From Kalmusia sp. IMI 367209 (Eukaryota; Ascomycota; Dothideomycetes; Pleosporales; Didymosphaeriaceae), in assembly GCA_027946365.1 (NCBI GenBank), contig JAPEUQ010000002.1, forward strand, positions 2,418,001 through 2,482,000: a stretch of DNA of 64,000 nt, given 5' to 3'. Below are positions 19,696 through 29,947 of this stretch, in pieces. The notes below the pieces were generated by a model. It saw only the letters and a program-made list of their open reading frames with translations, did no database searches and was not told the DNA's origin. Position 1 is the stretch's first letter. Each line of letters opens with the position of its first letter. A program made the position numbers and the translations under genes.

Positions 19696-22600
19696 TTGCA
19701 TGTGGACACGGCAGGTGCGTCACTTCGCACGGGCCTCGGCTCAGCCTTCCGTAGTGGGGTTGAACTTCACCCAAGCTCTCAATGCACCTCTCTGACTGCA
19801 CAGCGTCACTACATGGTAAACAAATACCTGTCTTCTTATCATTACCAGTCAAGGCTGACAGCTTGGGCAGGCTCTCAATTCGATAGCCTGTGAACATTGT
19901 CGCGCCAAAAAATGCAAATGCGATCGAAGACTGTCGGCCTTGCCCAGCCCTCGTGACGGCAAAAGCTAACCTTTAACAGTCCGTACTGTTCTCAATGCCA
20001 GGCGTCGTCTCTCTCATGTCGTTATACTGAGGGTGGGAAGCGCGGCATTCCTGCAGCCTATATCAACGCTCTGGAGCGTAGACTCAATGAAACGGAAGCT
20101 GCTTTGTATTCGACCTTAGCAATCATTGTATCGACCAAGGTCGATGACTCCGCTACACTTAATGGAATGCACGTGAGTGCCCCAGATGCAGTCCTCCGAG
20201 ACCGCTCGAAGTTGGAGAAGCAGAATGAATGGAAGCGTCTGCCACTGCTGTCTGGAGAGCACCTCGCAAAGTGGTTTCAAGAAAAGCAATCCCGACCGGA
20301 TCATCAAGGGCCCCAACCATCACAGACTGATTCTTGTCCTCAAATTGCGCTGAGTGAGGGAGGTGATTTTCCTGAAGAGCCTCCTCATCGGCCGCTGCAC
20401 ATTGGTGACCTTGCTGATCCCATCTCATCTTCGACAGAGCATGCGGAAACCTCGCTTTTAGCTACGCATCTACCCGTGTCTGCTCAGTCCCAAGACTGCA
20501 CCCAATGGAGAAATTATTTCTGATCTGTATCCTATACAGTTGGTGTGTAGTGCAACAAGTCATGTGCCTCTGCGCTATCCCAATTAGTTTGAGGTACTTA
20601 GTCATGCGTGGATGCGGGGACTTCTTACCCACAGCTTCATGATCATCCTAAGTCATCACTTCCATCGGCATTCCATCTCGCGTTGTCAATTAAGAGAACG
20701 CAAGGCAACTTCATGGACGATCACGACAGAGACTCGGACCCATCTACCGTTCTCGGAGGCGAGGAACGGCCTGCAAAGAGGAGGAGGAGGAATTCAACGG
20801 CAACCTCCCATCCATCTCGCGAAGTCGGATTGATGCGCAGTATTCCCGGAGATAAGATATCAAGCTTTGTGGGTAGTGCCAGCGGCGTGTATTTTATCCG
20901 CTCTGTATATAGCGCCATTCGCGCGGATCCGAATACCACAGCTCCGATACCGTCCCCTGAGAGCGACATTGTCCCAGGCGAAGATGACCATTTGCCATCA
21001 GCAGCTCCGAATATCTCGAAAAGGATCTGGCGAGGTCATGAAGTGGGTATCCAGAGTCCCTCGAGGCTATCGTTCCAGAGTCTCGTAGAGTGGAGCCGAA
21101 GCTACTTCGCGAATTGGCATCCAGCTTACCCCTTTCTTCATGCTCCAGCTACCCTCGCCTATTTTGAGAAGCTGTCCCAGGGTGATGGTTTGGGAGATAC
21201 CATGGCTGGTGATTTTGAACGCATTATCTTACGAGCTATCATGTCAATCTCGCTCGCGGATCGACGACAATGCCAGCCCGAGAATGGGACACCGTACCCG
21301 GCGGAACTCGTTTTCCAGTCTTATGATGAGGCAATCAATAGTGTCCAGCACGCATTTTCACAACCAGTTTCTATGCAGTCGCTACAAGCTGCTCTCTCTG
21401 TACAGCTCTTTCTAGTTTCCATGCTTCGCTTTAATGCTGCGTCTCGTCTTGGGGGACTCATTATCCGCATGGCCCTTCAAATGGGCCTTCATCGTTGTCC
21501 CCAGCGGTATCCTTCGTTTTCTTTAGCTCAAAGAGAGCTTCGACATCGCATCTTCTTCTCGCTGTATTGTATTGATCGTTTCATCTGCCAATCAACAGGC
21601 CTTCCGCTCAGCCTTCGTGATGACGACATTGATGGTGAGTGATATGTGGTTGTGACTAGAACAGCTTATGCACATACTAAATCAACCTCCATTTGCAGTC
21701 TGTTATCCGACCCTAGAGCGTCATTCAGGTGGCCAGTCTTCTGCGGGTGGGTAATCTACAAACTCAGCCCTTCCTTTCATCTAACATCTACCAGATAATC
21801 GACTACGACTACTAGAGTTCCTATCTCGTCATTGCCATATCCGAGGAGAGATTATGGAATTTAAACACAAGTGCATTCAGCATACACAACGGGAGACAGA
21901 TCAAGCCATCGTCATCACCTCGAAGCTCGCAAAGCTCGCCAACGATGTAGACGAGTTCATTGACTCCGACGAATCGGATCCCCCAACTCTATCACCTTTC
22001 CATGAGTCACTCCTCAAGGTGATACATCACGAGTCAGTAATTTCACTCAATCGTCCCATAATTGCATCGAACAGCAGCGGCTCTTCATACGAGGCTGCTT
22101 TGCAGCAATGTATCGGATCTGCACGATCTATTATTACTTCATTACACAAAGCTATCAGACCTACTTCCACCCAACGACAAATCTCTTTCAATTTGCTCTG
22201 GCCCTCGTTTACCTGGTAAGTATTCAGTACGCCTGCGTCCTCTGAGACTTTTGCTAAGCACGATTTTTCCATTAGGGCTGTATGGATGAGTACATTCATC
22301 CTCTTCCACGCAGCCAATACCAGACATGCCTCTGCAGCCATGGTCTCAAGGTCAGTGTATGTTACGATTAACACAATTATTGTAACTCACATAGCACAAG
22401 GTTATCGGAAAAGAGCCTCGAAATTCTGGAACATTTAGCACGTAGAGGGAGCGTCTGGCCCGAGGCTTGTGGAGCAGCGATAAAAGACCTGCGAACGCAG
22501 CTGATGCGCAAGTCGAGCCAAAGTGCCAGAAGACATGATCTCCCATCTCTATCTTCCCACAATGGGGCATTATCGCATTTCGCTTCGGATCTCGACACAT

Positions 22601-23058
22601 CAATCACATCGCCACACGTCATTTCGCGAAATCCAAGTCAGACTGAAGCGCATCTGGGCGCTAAATTAGCCCAGGAACGCAGTGCTGTATCTAGAACAGA
22701 TACTCTTTCTTCACGTACCGTGGACCTCCATAATCCTCGAGTTAACAATGCCTCACGGAGCGCAGGGGAGTCGCATAGCTTTGACACTGGGTCAGGGGAA
22801 GCGAACAGTGACCTCCATTTGCAGCCGACTGACCACCGATTTGGTGCCCCACTAATAAGCGAGTACTCGCAAGGTGATTCAAGGCTAGACCAATCCTTTC
22901 AATGGCCGAATAACGATGAGCATGACCCCTTTTCCGGGTTCGAAATTCCGTTCTGGCTCGGCCAAGATATGTATTCTGGAATGGTAAATGATGTTAGCCG
23001 GGATGATAATCTGCGTATGAACATTCTCTACAAAGCTTCTATCTCTGAATCAAATTGA
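19696..23058 (+). CDS. Zn2Cys6 transcription factor with fungal-specific middle domain
   Basis: Exons read as 19696 (or only the ATG at 19813)-19815, 19871-19932, 19980-about 20475, about 20635-21634, 21699-21746, 21795-22215, 22276-22350 and 22395-23058. Splicing at 19932/19980 restores a zinc cluster with spacing C-x2-C-x6-C-x6-C-x2-C-x6-C, starting ACEHCRAKKC. A coiled linker (AYINALERRLNETEAAL) follows. The middle domain contains WHPAYPFLHAPATLAYF and the LRHRIFFSLYCIDRF stretch of the fungal_trans (PF04082) family. The C-terminus is acidic and Ser-rich. The intron spanning stops at 20521-20601 is not firmly placed. The gene is divergent from the phospholipase gene and convergent with the MFS gene 98 bases downstream, which it may regulate (inference). 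Confidence 0.8.
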
Positions 23059-23156
23059 AGAGCAGCATTGCGGGTGCTTAGCCATATTGTCAAACTGTAC
23101 TCTTATACTATATTTCCTGCGATTGACCAGCCTTCTTGAGAGATTCAAGTTCACAA

Positions 23157-24921
23157 TCAGTATGCATAGTAGACTTGTTCCTCCGGTCTCTCCTGCCTCA
23201 GCTTCTTGTTTGTCGATTGAAGCCAGATCCTCAATACCCAAGCGCATGAGATCGTCATGAAGGCAAAAGCGGCATTACTCGCCATGGCCGTCAAATACTT
23301 TGGCCCATCGCTCTTTGCTGCTCCTTGTTAGGACAACCTTATTTGCAATAACCAAAGCGCAACTTACGATAGAGGTAGGCAGTGTAGATGTAGCTCGCGT
23401 TCGCGACCACGTTGACAATCGAGAGTGACACAGCTTTCTTCTCTGCTGTTTGGCCCAGAGTCGCTGACACCCATCCCAGTATCACAGAATTCACTGCGTA
23501 TGCTCCAGATGCAAATAAGAAGCACGAAATGTACCTCGCAGCAACGTTCATCGTAGCACACGATATGACGAAACCGATAAATGCCGCACCCATGCACGCG
23601 GTGATGTGCCAAGTCCTTTCGTTGAACTTCCCTGACGTCAAACCGATCACAATACCGAACAATCCGGATACCAAGTACGGCGGGCAAGTCAAGACGAGCG
23701 TGATCGTGCGGTCGAAACCTAGACTGCCAACAACAGTAGGGAAGAAGTTGTTGAAGCTGCAGGCTGAAAGGTGCATGTTCTGCATGAGGCAAAAGAGGTA
23801 TAAACGTGGATCACGGATGGCTTGTTTGAAACCGGCACGTGCTCCTTTGGAAGCCTCGATGCCGACGGTATCGCGAGCGATTCGATCGTGTGCGAGTTGG
23901 CGCTCTTCTGGAGTGAGCCAGCGCGTCGTCAAGGGAAAGTCTGGAAGCATCCACATGCCGATTATGGCGACGCCGAATGTTACTGCGCCTATGAAAGAGA
24001 TTGGTCAATATCGCTGAGGGACTAGGATAAAAAACAGGTTGGATGCACCTTCGATGATGAAAAGCCATTTCCAACCAGCTATGCCGTGGACGCCGCCTAG
24101 AGTAGCGAAAGTCGCCTCGGCAATCAAACCTGAGAACGAGGTGGCAAATATATTACCCGAGTACAGAATACTGAGCCTAGTTGCGATTTCTTTCCGAGTG
24201 TAGAAGAGTGAGAGCAAGTACAGCGCACCGGGATCTGCAAGGTCTCTCAGTTGGCCATTGTTTACGCATTGCACACTTGCATGAATACTCACAGTACGGA
24301 GCCTCCGCGACGCCCAAGAAAAAGCGTACCAGCACTAGACCCGTGTAATTGTGTGTCAGTGCTGTGCATGCCGAGACTATAGCCCATCCCATCATGCACA
24401 TGCACATGAAGATTGATGGGCGGACCTTTTGGGAGGACATGAGCATGTTAGAAGGGACCTGCATCAGAAGGTACCTATAAGGACCCATCAGTAGCTAGCA
24501 CCGCAGTTGAAGTGGAAGGCTGCTCACCCAACAAACAAGATGCTAATTGCAGTGTTATATTGCGATCCCACAAGCTTGAGGTCTTTCTCGAGGTTATCAA
24601 GGCGCGCCTGTGCGATCGCGTTGCGATCGAGGTAATTCTTGAGCCCTCACAGTTAGCTTTCCATCACTGACACATTATGCGCCAATGGCTACTGCTCTTT
24701 CAGAGACATGGAAACAATAGACTTACAAGGAAGTACATGCACCATAATATCGTCATGATGCGGATATCAAGCTTTCGTACAAGCTTGATCTCCTCAGGAT
24801 TGGTCTTCTGGACAGCGCCAGAGTAGTCTCCCCTAGACTCGACCTGATTCTCGTCGATTGTTGCATGTTCGACTTGCATATCAGAGGGCTTTTCGCTCTC
24901 GTTTCCTTTGAGGGGGGCCAT
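23157..24921 (-). CDS. MFS transporter, anion:cation symporter (Dal5/TtuB-like) family
   Basis: Exons are 24921-24727, 24637-24528, 24474-24293, 24234-24049, 23988-23368 and 23317-23157, giving 484 residues, typical for the family. The cytosolic N-terminus is followed by a first helix ending in NYLDRNAIAQARL, a hallmark of the ACS group. Later helices include LMQVPSNMLMS, VRFFLGVAEAP, YPGALYLLSLFYTRKE, IIEGAVTFGVAIIGMWMLPDFP and SGKFNERTWHI. The group carries organic anions (allantoate, nicotinate, pantothenate, tartrate in bacteria) with protons across the plasma membrane. Twelve helices are expected. It lies between the Zn2Cys6 regulator and the kinase gene; the substrate is not fixed by sequence. 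Confidence 0.9.
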
Positions 24922-25543
24922 GCTGGTGCTTGTAAGAGTTTTTGGATGCAATACGGCAAATGGGAATTGGGTCCCAAGGATCAGGGGAAATAACAAGAAC
25001 CACTGGGGAAGATGAGAACCGCAAAGTCGGGTCGATGAAACACAGAAGACTTTATATTGACCCCCTTCCCAAGCTGTCACCCCATGGGGTACAGCTTGGC
25101 TTTGCTACCGAGCTCGTGAGCGTGGTCAGAGCTGTGGGTCGGACATTGAATCTCCGGCTGTCTAGACTCGCATGATTCCCTTCAAGTGACTTTATACTCT
25201 CGTACCATCTTATGATGCTTATTCTCCGAAGAGGCCAAGCGCGTGCGGGGTAACCTAGGCCCTCTAAATTCTTGATCTCGGGTTTTTGTGGGTGAAATGT
25301 GAAGCGCGGCTGTGTCCTATTGTCACATACATTCCATCCGATAATAACGTATACATCACCACTCACTATGCAGCCTTTGTGCTAAGTGCTCGTTGTAACG
25401 ACATTCGAGGCGATGGAGAAACACTCAGTTGCTCTACTTCAAGCAATGGTCAATACCCGGAGGAAAATCCATCTTCTTATCATTCTGGTGGTACTTATTC
25501 AATTTGTACGATTCATCTACTCGCATCATACTCATGTCTAACT
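24922..25543. other. intergenic between MFS and kinase genes
   Basis: It holds the promoter of the MFS gene (TATA box at 25051-25056) and the 3' end of the kinase gene on the same strand. Confidence 0.5.
25051..25056 (-). promoter_or_regulatory. TATA box of MFS gene
   Basis: TATAAA on the minus strand, about 130 bases upstream of the ATG at 24921. Confidence 0.4.
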
Positions 25544-26461
25544 TTAAATCACCTCCACCTTTTCCACCCCCCTCTCGCGATCCATCAAAACCCTGATATG
25601 TCTCTCACTCCCACTTCCGAAAAACCCGTCCCTCAGACCCTCGAGATACAGCTCGTAAGCTGGCATATATCCCCTCACAAATGCCCTGACTCCATCATCA
25701 CTCATCCCCTCTCCCTTGATTCTCAACATCGCATGCTCCTGCTGCAACCGCCATCGATACACGTTCCTCAGGTCTTTTGTATCCAGGTGCACGAAGAAAT
25801 CGAAATTTTGAGGACCCATAAATGTCTCATTATATCGTTTTAGATGGCTGTTTATCTCCTCAAGGTGGGAGAGTTGGTGGTCAGGTAGTGTGATGATGCA
25901 ATCTGGGTTCTCGTCCACGGGAGCCGCTTTTGCGGCTTCATGTTTAGATTGTAGTGTGGCTTCCGGTAGCGACTGAAAACCGACGCACCATCCCTCGAAG
26001 ACCACAACATCGGGTCTTAATGGACAATGTGGCCAGGTAGATTGAGGCGTGCGGTCGCCTTCACCGTTGAATTTACTCTTGTCGAAGCTGGGTATATTTA
26101 CTCCTTTCGTAGACACATCGTCCCAGAATCTGAGTGCTTGGAGTGTTTCTTGGGCAAGCTGCTCGTCATGTGTTCCTGGCTGGCCGCGCGTCCGGTATAA
26201 TTTGTTTTCTGGGTCTAGTTCACGCCGCGCTACAAGATTGGAGTGCGTGTGGTAGAAATCATCAAGAGAGACTGTGATGGCCTGAAGATTGTGTTCCGAT
26301 GAGAGAGTTTTGACGATTCCGGCGGCCCATGTTGACTTCCCGCTTCCTTGGAGGCCAGTGATACCGAGGATAATTGGGTGAGGGGATCTCTCCTTGTGCG
26401 CGTGGAACTTGGGGACGAGGATATCTAGAGTGCGTTGTATGCTCGCCTCTAAGGAAGACAT
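25544..26461 (-). CDS. P-loop kinase, Tda10/D-glycerate 3-kinase-like
   Basis: Single exon, 305 residues from ATG 26461 (the frame extends two codons further up but starts with TTG). A Walker A motif GLQGSGKST lies at residues 36-44. SLDDFYHTH follows, then a stretch like RGQPGTHDEQL that is highly characteristic of this family, then VVVFEGWCVGFQ (Walker B-like Glu) and the C-terminal RWRLQQEHAM. Yeast YGR205W (Tda10) and plant D-glycerate 3-kinase GLYK share this fold and these motifs. The reaction would be ATP-dependent phosphorylation of D-glycerate to 3-phosphoglycerate, though the yeast protein's substrate is unsettled. It lies head-to-head with the dehydrogenase gene, 364 bases apart. 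Confidence 0.85.
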   Translation of the reverse strand: MSSLEASIQRTLDILVPKFHAHKERSPHPIILGITGLQGSGKSTWAAGIVKTLSSEHNLQAITVSLDDFYHTHSNLVARRELDPENKLYRTRGQPGTHDEQLAQETLQALRFWDDVSTKGVNIPSFDKSKFNGEGDRTPQSTWPHCPLRPDVVVFEGWCVGFQSLPEATLQSKHEAAKAAPVDENPDCIITLPDHQLSHLEEINSHLKRYNETFMGPQNFDFFVHLDTKDLRNVYRWRLQQEHAMLRIKGEGMSDDGVRAFVRGYMPAYELYLEGLRDGFFGSGSERHIRVLMDRERGVEKVEVI

Positions 26462-26742
26462 CGTCAAGTAGAAGAGTCACAAGAACATTGAAATGCGAAG
26501 TCGCAACACAAGTGGAGACAAGCTGTGAACGCAAGATCGGATTGGTAGCCTATCTTAGGTAACAACCGAGGGCTAACAAGGAGGAATCCACCTTTGTGGG
26601 ACATCGCACATTGAATGTCCGAAGCTAACGAACGCCAGCCATCGGTCTTTCTTTCTCCGACAACCCCACCAATCCCCCGCGCCGAGCTCTACCATAGGTA
26701 GATGCGGTGTATAGTGTGCGCATGGTGAGGGCGAAGTCGGGA

Positions 26743-26748
26743 TATAAA
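26743..26748 (+). promoter_or_regulatory. TATA box of dehydrogenase gene
   Basis: TATAAA lies about 80 bases upstream of the ATG at 26826, inside the promoter region shared with the divergent kinase gene. Confidence 0.45.
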
Positions 26749-26825
26749 CGCGACGTGCTCTTCCGTTTCCTCTTCATTCATCGACACTTCACCCTGATAC
26801 TTTTTTCTTGGAATTACAAGTCAGG

Positions 26826-28100
26826 ATGTCACCAATTGCTATCCAGCGCAAGTACTCAATCGCGACAATGGGAGCCGACGGCATCGGTCCCGAGGTCGTT
26901 GATGCGAGTGTGCAAGTGATGAAGAAGCTTGTGCAACTCGATGGATCCTTTGAACTCGCATTCGAGAACTTCGACTGGAGCAGTGATTTGTATAAGAAGA
27001 CTGGAAAATACATACCTGATGGCGGACTTGAGGCGTTGAAGAAACACGATGCGATATTATTCGGAGCTGTCGGTGCTCCTGGTAAGTAGAGCTCTTTTCA
27101 TAGCATTTGTAGAAGCAGCTCCGCTAATCTGTCATTAGATGTTCCTGATCACATTTCCCTCTGGGGTCTCCGTCTGGCCATCTGCCAACCTTTCCAGCAA
27201 TACGCTAACGTACGCCCAACAAAGATCTTCCGAGGAACCTCATCACCACTACGTAAAGCCGAGCACGGTGATCTAGACTGGGTCATTATCCGGGAAAACA
27301 GCGAGGGAGAATACGCCGGTCAAGGTGGACGGTCACACCGCGGTCAACCCTGGGAGACAGCAACCGAAGTAGCTATTTTCTCGCGACATGGTGTCGAGCG
27401 CATCATGCGATTTGCGTTCGAGTCTGCACAAAAGCGACCACGAAAGCTACTCACAGTTGTCACGAAGAGCAATGCTCAGAGGAACGGAATGGTACTCTGG
27501 GACGAAGTTGCGGCAGAGGTTGCGAAGGAGTTCCCAAATGTGAAGTGGGATAAGATGCTTGTGGATGCTATGACATGCCGTATGGTCCTCGATCCGAAGT
27601 CATTAGATACCATTGTGGCGACCAATCTCGTGAGTAATGATGTGATGCTACTTATACGACCATATGCTGATTCTTTATTTAGCACGCCGACATTCTTTCT
27701 GACCTTGCTGCCGCTCTGGCTGGCTCGATCGGCATCGCACCTACTAGCAACCTCGATCCAACGCGGCAAAACCCTAGGTAAAATTTTTTCCTCGACCCTG
27801 CTTCTACGGGTGTTAACAATGACGAACAGTATGTTCGAGCCGATCCACGGCTCCGCCTTCGACATCACCGGAAAAGGTGTAGCTAACCCGGTCGCGACTT
27901 TCTGGACAGCCTCCGAGATGCTTACCTGGCTGGGAGAAGAGGAAGCGGCCAAGAAAATGATGGAAGCGGTGGAGGCGGTGACAGAACGAGGCGTGTCTAC
28001 ACGAGATCTTGGGGGATCCGCTGGGACGCAGGAGGTCACTGATGCGGTATGCCAAGAGCTTGAGATAGTGTATAACACAGTACCGGCGAAGAAGGCATGA
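26826..28100 (+). CDS. tartrate/D-malate dehydrogenase-decarboxylase (TtuC-like)
   Basis: Exons are 26826-27081, 27139-27629, 27683-27777 and 27830-28100 (introns of 57, 53 and 52 bases), giving 370 residues. It is a member of the isocitrate/isopropylmalate dehydrogenase superfamily: GADGIGPEVV at the start, the substrate-binding region GTSSPLRKAEHGDLDWVIIR, metal-binding Asp residues in NLHADILSDLAAALAG, and the cofactor-loop motif MFEPIHGSA. The stretch DVPDHISLWGL...FQQYANVRP points to the tartrate dehydrogenase/D-malate dehydrogenase branch rather than leucine-pathway LEU2. Bacterial relatives oxidise tartrate and decarboxylate meso-tartrate to D-glycerate, or D-malate to pyruvate, with NAD and a divalent metal. 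No mitochondrial targeting peptide is obvious. Confidence 0.88.
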
Positions 28101-29451
28101 GAGATTCGAGGAAATATGTAGATGATTGTATGTATCGATATCCACTTCTTTTTATCTTTCAATGATGGTTGAGGTCAGTATTTCGCCTTGCCTTGGTGAG
28201 TTCAACGTACTTACCTCACGTTTAGATTAGTATCCATACACTTTCTCTATGGTGTGCATGAGCTTCCACACTCAGAACCGGAGGTCATTATATCGCACAA
28301 CCATCACAAGGTTTAACCTCGCGATGTAGCGTCAAGGTGTTCGATTGCATTTGAGCCTTTTGTTTTCTTCTGCCGTATATTCGTGCGCGAATCCTATTTT
28401 TCGTCTCAACATCATCATGAACAATCGATCCCTCTTCAAGATCTTCACATGAAGCGTTGGGTCACAATTAATGGGTTCAAATTTTTCTTAACCATTGTTG
28501 ACAGAACACCTCAACCAACCTACATTACTAACGCCGAAGTCATGCTGAGAAAATTTGGCCCTTACAAGGTGCGACATAGCACCCCAACACCATCCAGCTT
28601 ATTGAGGCAGCAGCCTACTCCCCCGAGGCTTGAGTAACACTCAGGAGAGACCACCCTCACAAAGAAGGGCATAGCAACTTAATCGTGGTTTAGGATCACT
28701 CCAAGCTCGGTACCAAAGAAATCTCTTCGAAGAGTCATGTAAGGAGTCATGTAGTATCTTGCTCATAGCAAATCATGTATGACTCAGAAATCGACTCAAC
28801 TACTGCGAAATTCTGGATTTCTTTATCTTGTATCCTGCTATCCGAGATGTTGAAAAGAGGCTGCTCGGTGCAGCAACAATCGCCCCTTTTCTAAATTCCG
28901 CTTGAGCTTTGAGACGAAATTTACAGATCACACGTTTCTAAAAAGCATGGAAACCGAGATGAATTAGATATGAAAAGGATGCGGCGTCAAGAGTGGCTGC
29001 GAGCACCTACATTAATTTGTGGAAGAGTATCTCTCAACAGTACTTGAATGGCGACTCCGTTCGCACGACTTCCTTAGCTGGACCGAGCTTCAGAACATGG
29101 AGACGCTCCTGACTCAGCACTGAGAGATCGCCGTGTGGAGACGTTATTCGCTATTGGGCATAGCTATTCAGCTCAATACACTGATCCCACATATTCTTTT
29201 ATGTTCGTCAAGTGAAGCTTCTTGGGCGCGGCCGCATGTAATGATTTTCTGCAGCGTCTTACAGCCAAGCAGCGACACCAAGTGCGCCGAGACGATTATG
29301 GTGGAAGACTCCCAAGCTGCACGCGCTCTAGAATGTCAAATGCGTGGCCTTTTCCCGTATTGCACCGAGAACTCGCGACTTCGAATAGAGAGACATTGGT
29401 TTTTGGAGCAATATCCTCCCTAGTCGTTAGGGAAAGATAGCGCGCGGACTG
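28101..29451. other. gene-poor interval, first part
   Basis: No confident gene. Short ORFs at 28449-28637 and 29222-29440 have some protein-like composition (the latter contains LTAKQRHQVRR and MSNAWPFPVLHREL) and may be remnants of genes. Confidence 0.45.
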
Positions 29452-29947
29452 ATGGATTTCAACCAAATCACCTGCATATCTGCAGGCAGAATTCTACAAA
29501 GTGTCACTGCATGGTTGAACGAGATAGAGGTCCTACCCTCCCTTGTTATGCCGGAGCATGCCTTACCCTATCTTGATGCTACATGCAACAAATCTCAACG
29601 TACATGGATTCATCTGAAAGAGGCAGCTCGTATGCAAGACGTGATGTCTGCATGGTGTGCCAACAACGGAGTGCAACCTCGAGGTCGCTGGCAAGATGAT
29701 GACATCCTAGAGCGCTATCTCATCCCTTGTGATCAAATCTACAATGTATTAAAGACATCATAAGTCCACTAATTAGAATGTAGATCTTCCTGACTGTTTC
29801 GTATCGATGATGAAGAGAATCCTTGAGGATTCCGGTTCTATCAGGCTTATTGGCCATGTGGAAGATCCTTGGGATACTGCCCCGTTAATGGCTGAATCAC
29901 AACATTGGACGATGGAGGATTGCTTAAAGGATGGTGTAAACGCATAA
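29452..29947 (+). CDS. possible small or decayed gene
   Basis: Frame 29452-29745 can be joined in phase with 29777-29947 if a 31-base GT-AG segment is removed; it begins GTATTA, contains an ACTAAT branch-like box and ends TAG. This would give 154 residues of unremarkable acidic, Trp-containing sequence (WLNEIEVLPSLVMPEHALP..., then MMKRILEDSGSIRLIGHVED). No family is recognised. A 31-base intron is shorter than normal, so a decayed gene with a small indel is as likely. It sits alone in a gene-poor stretch. Confidence 0.25.
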
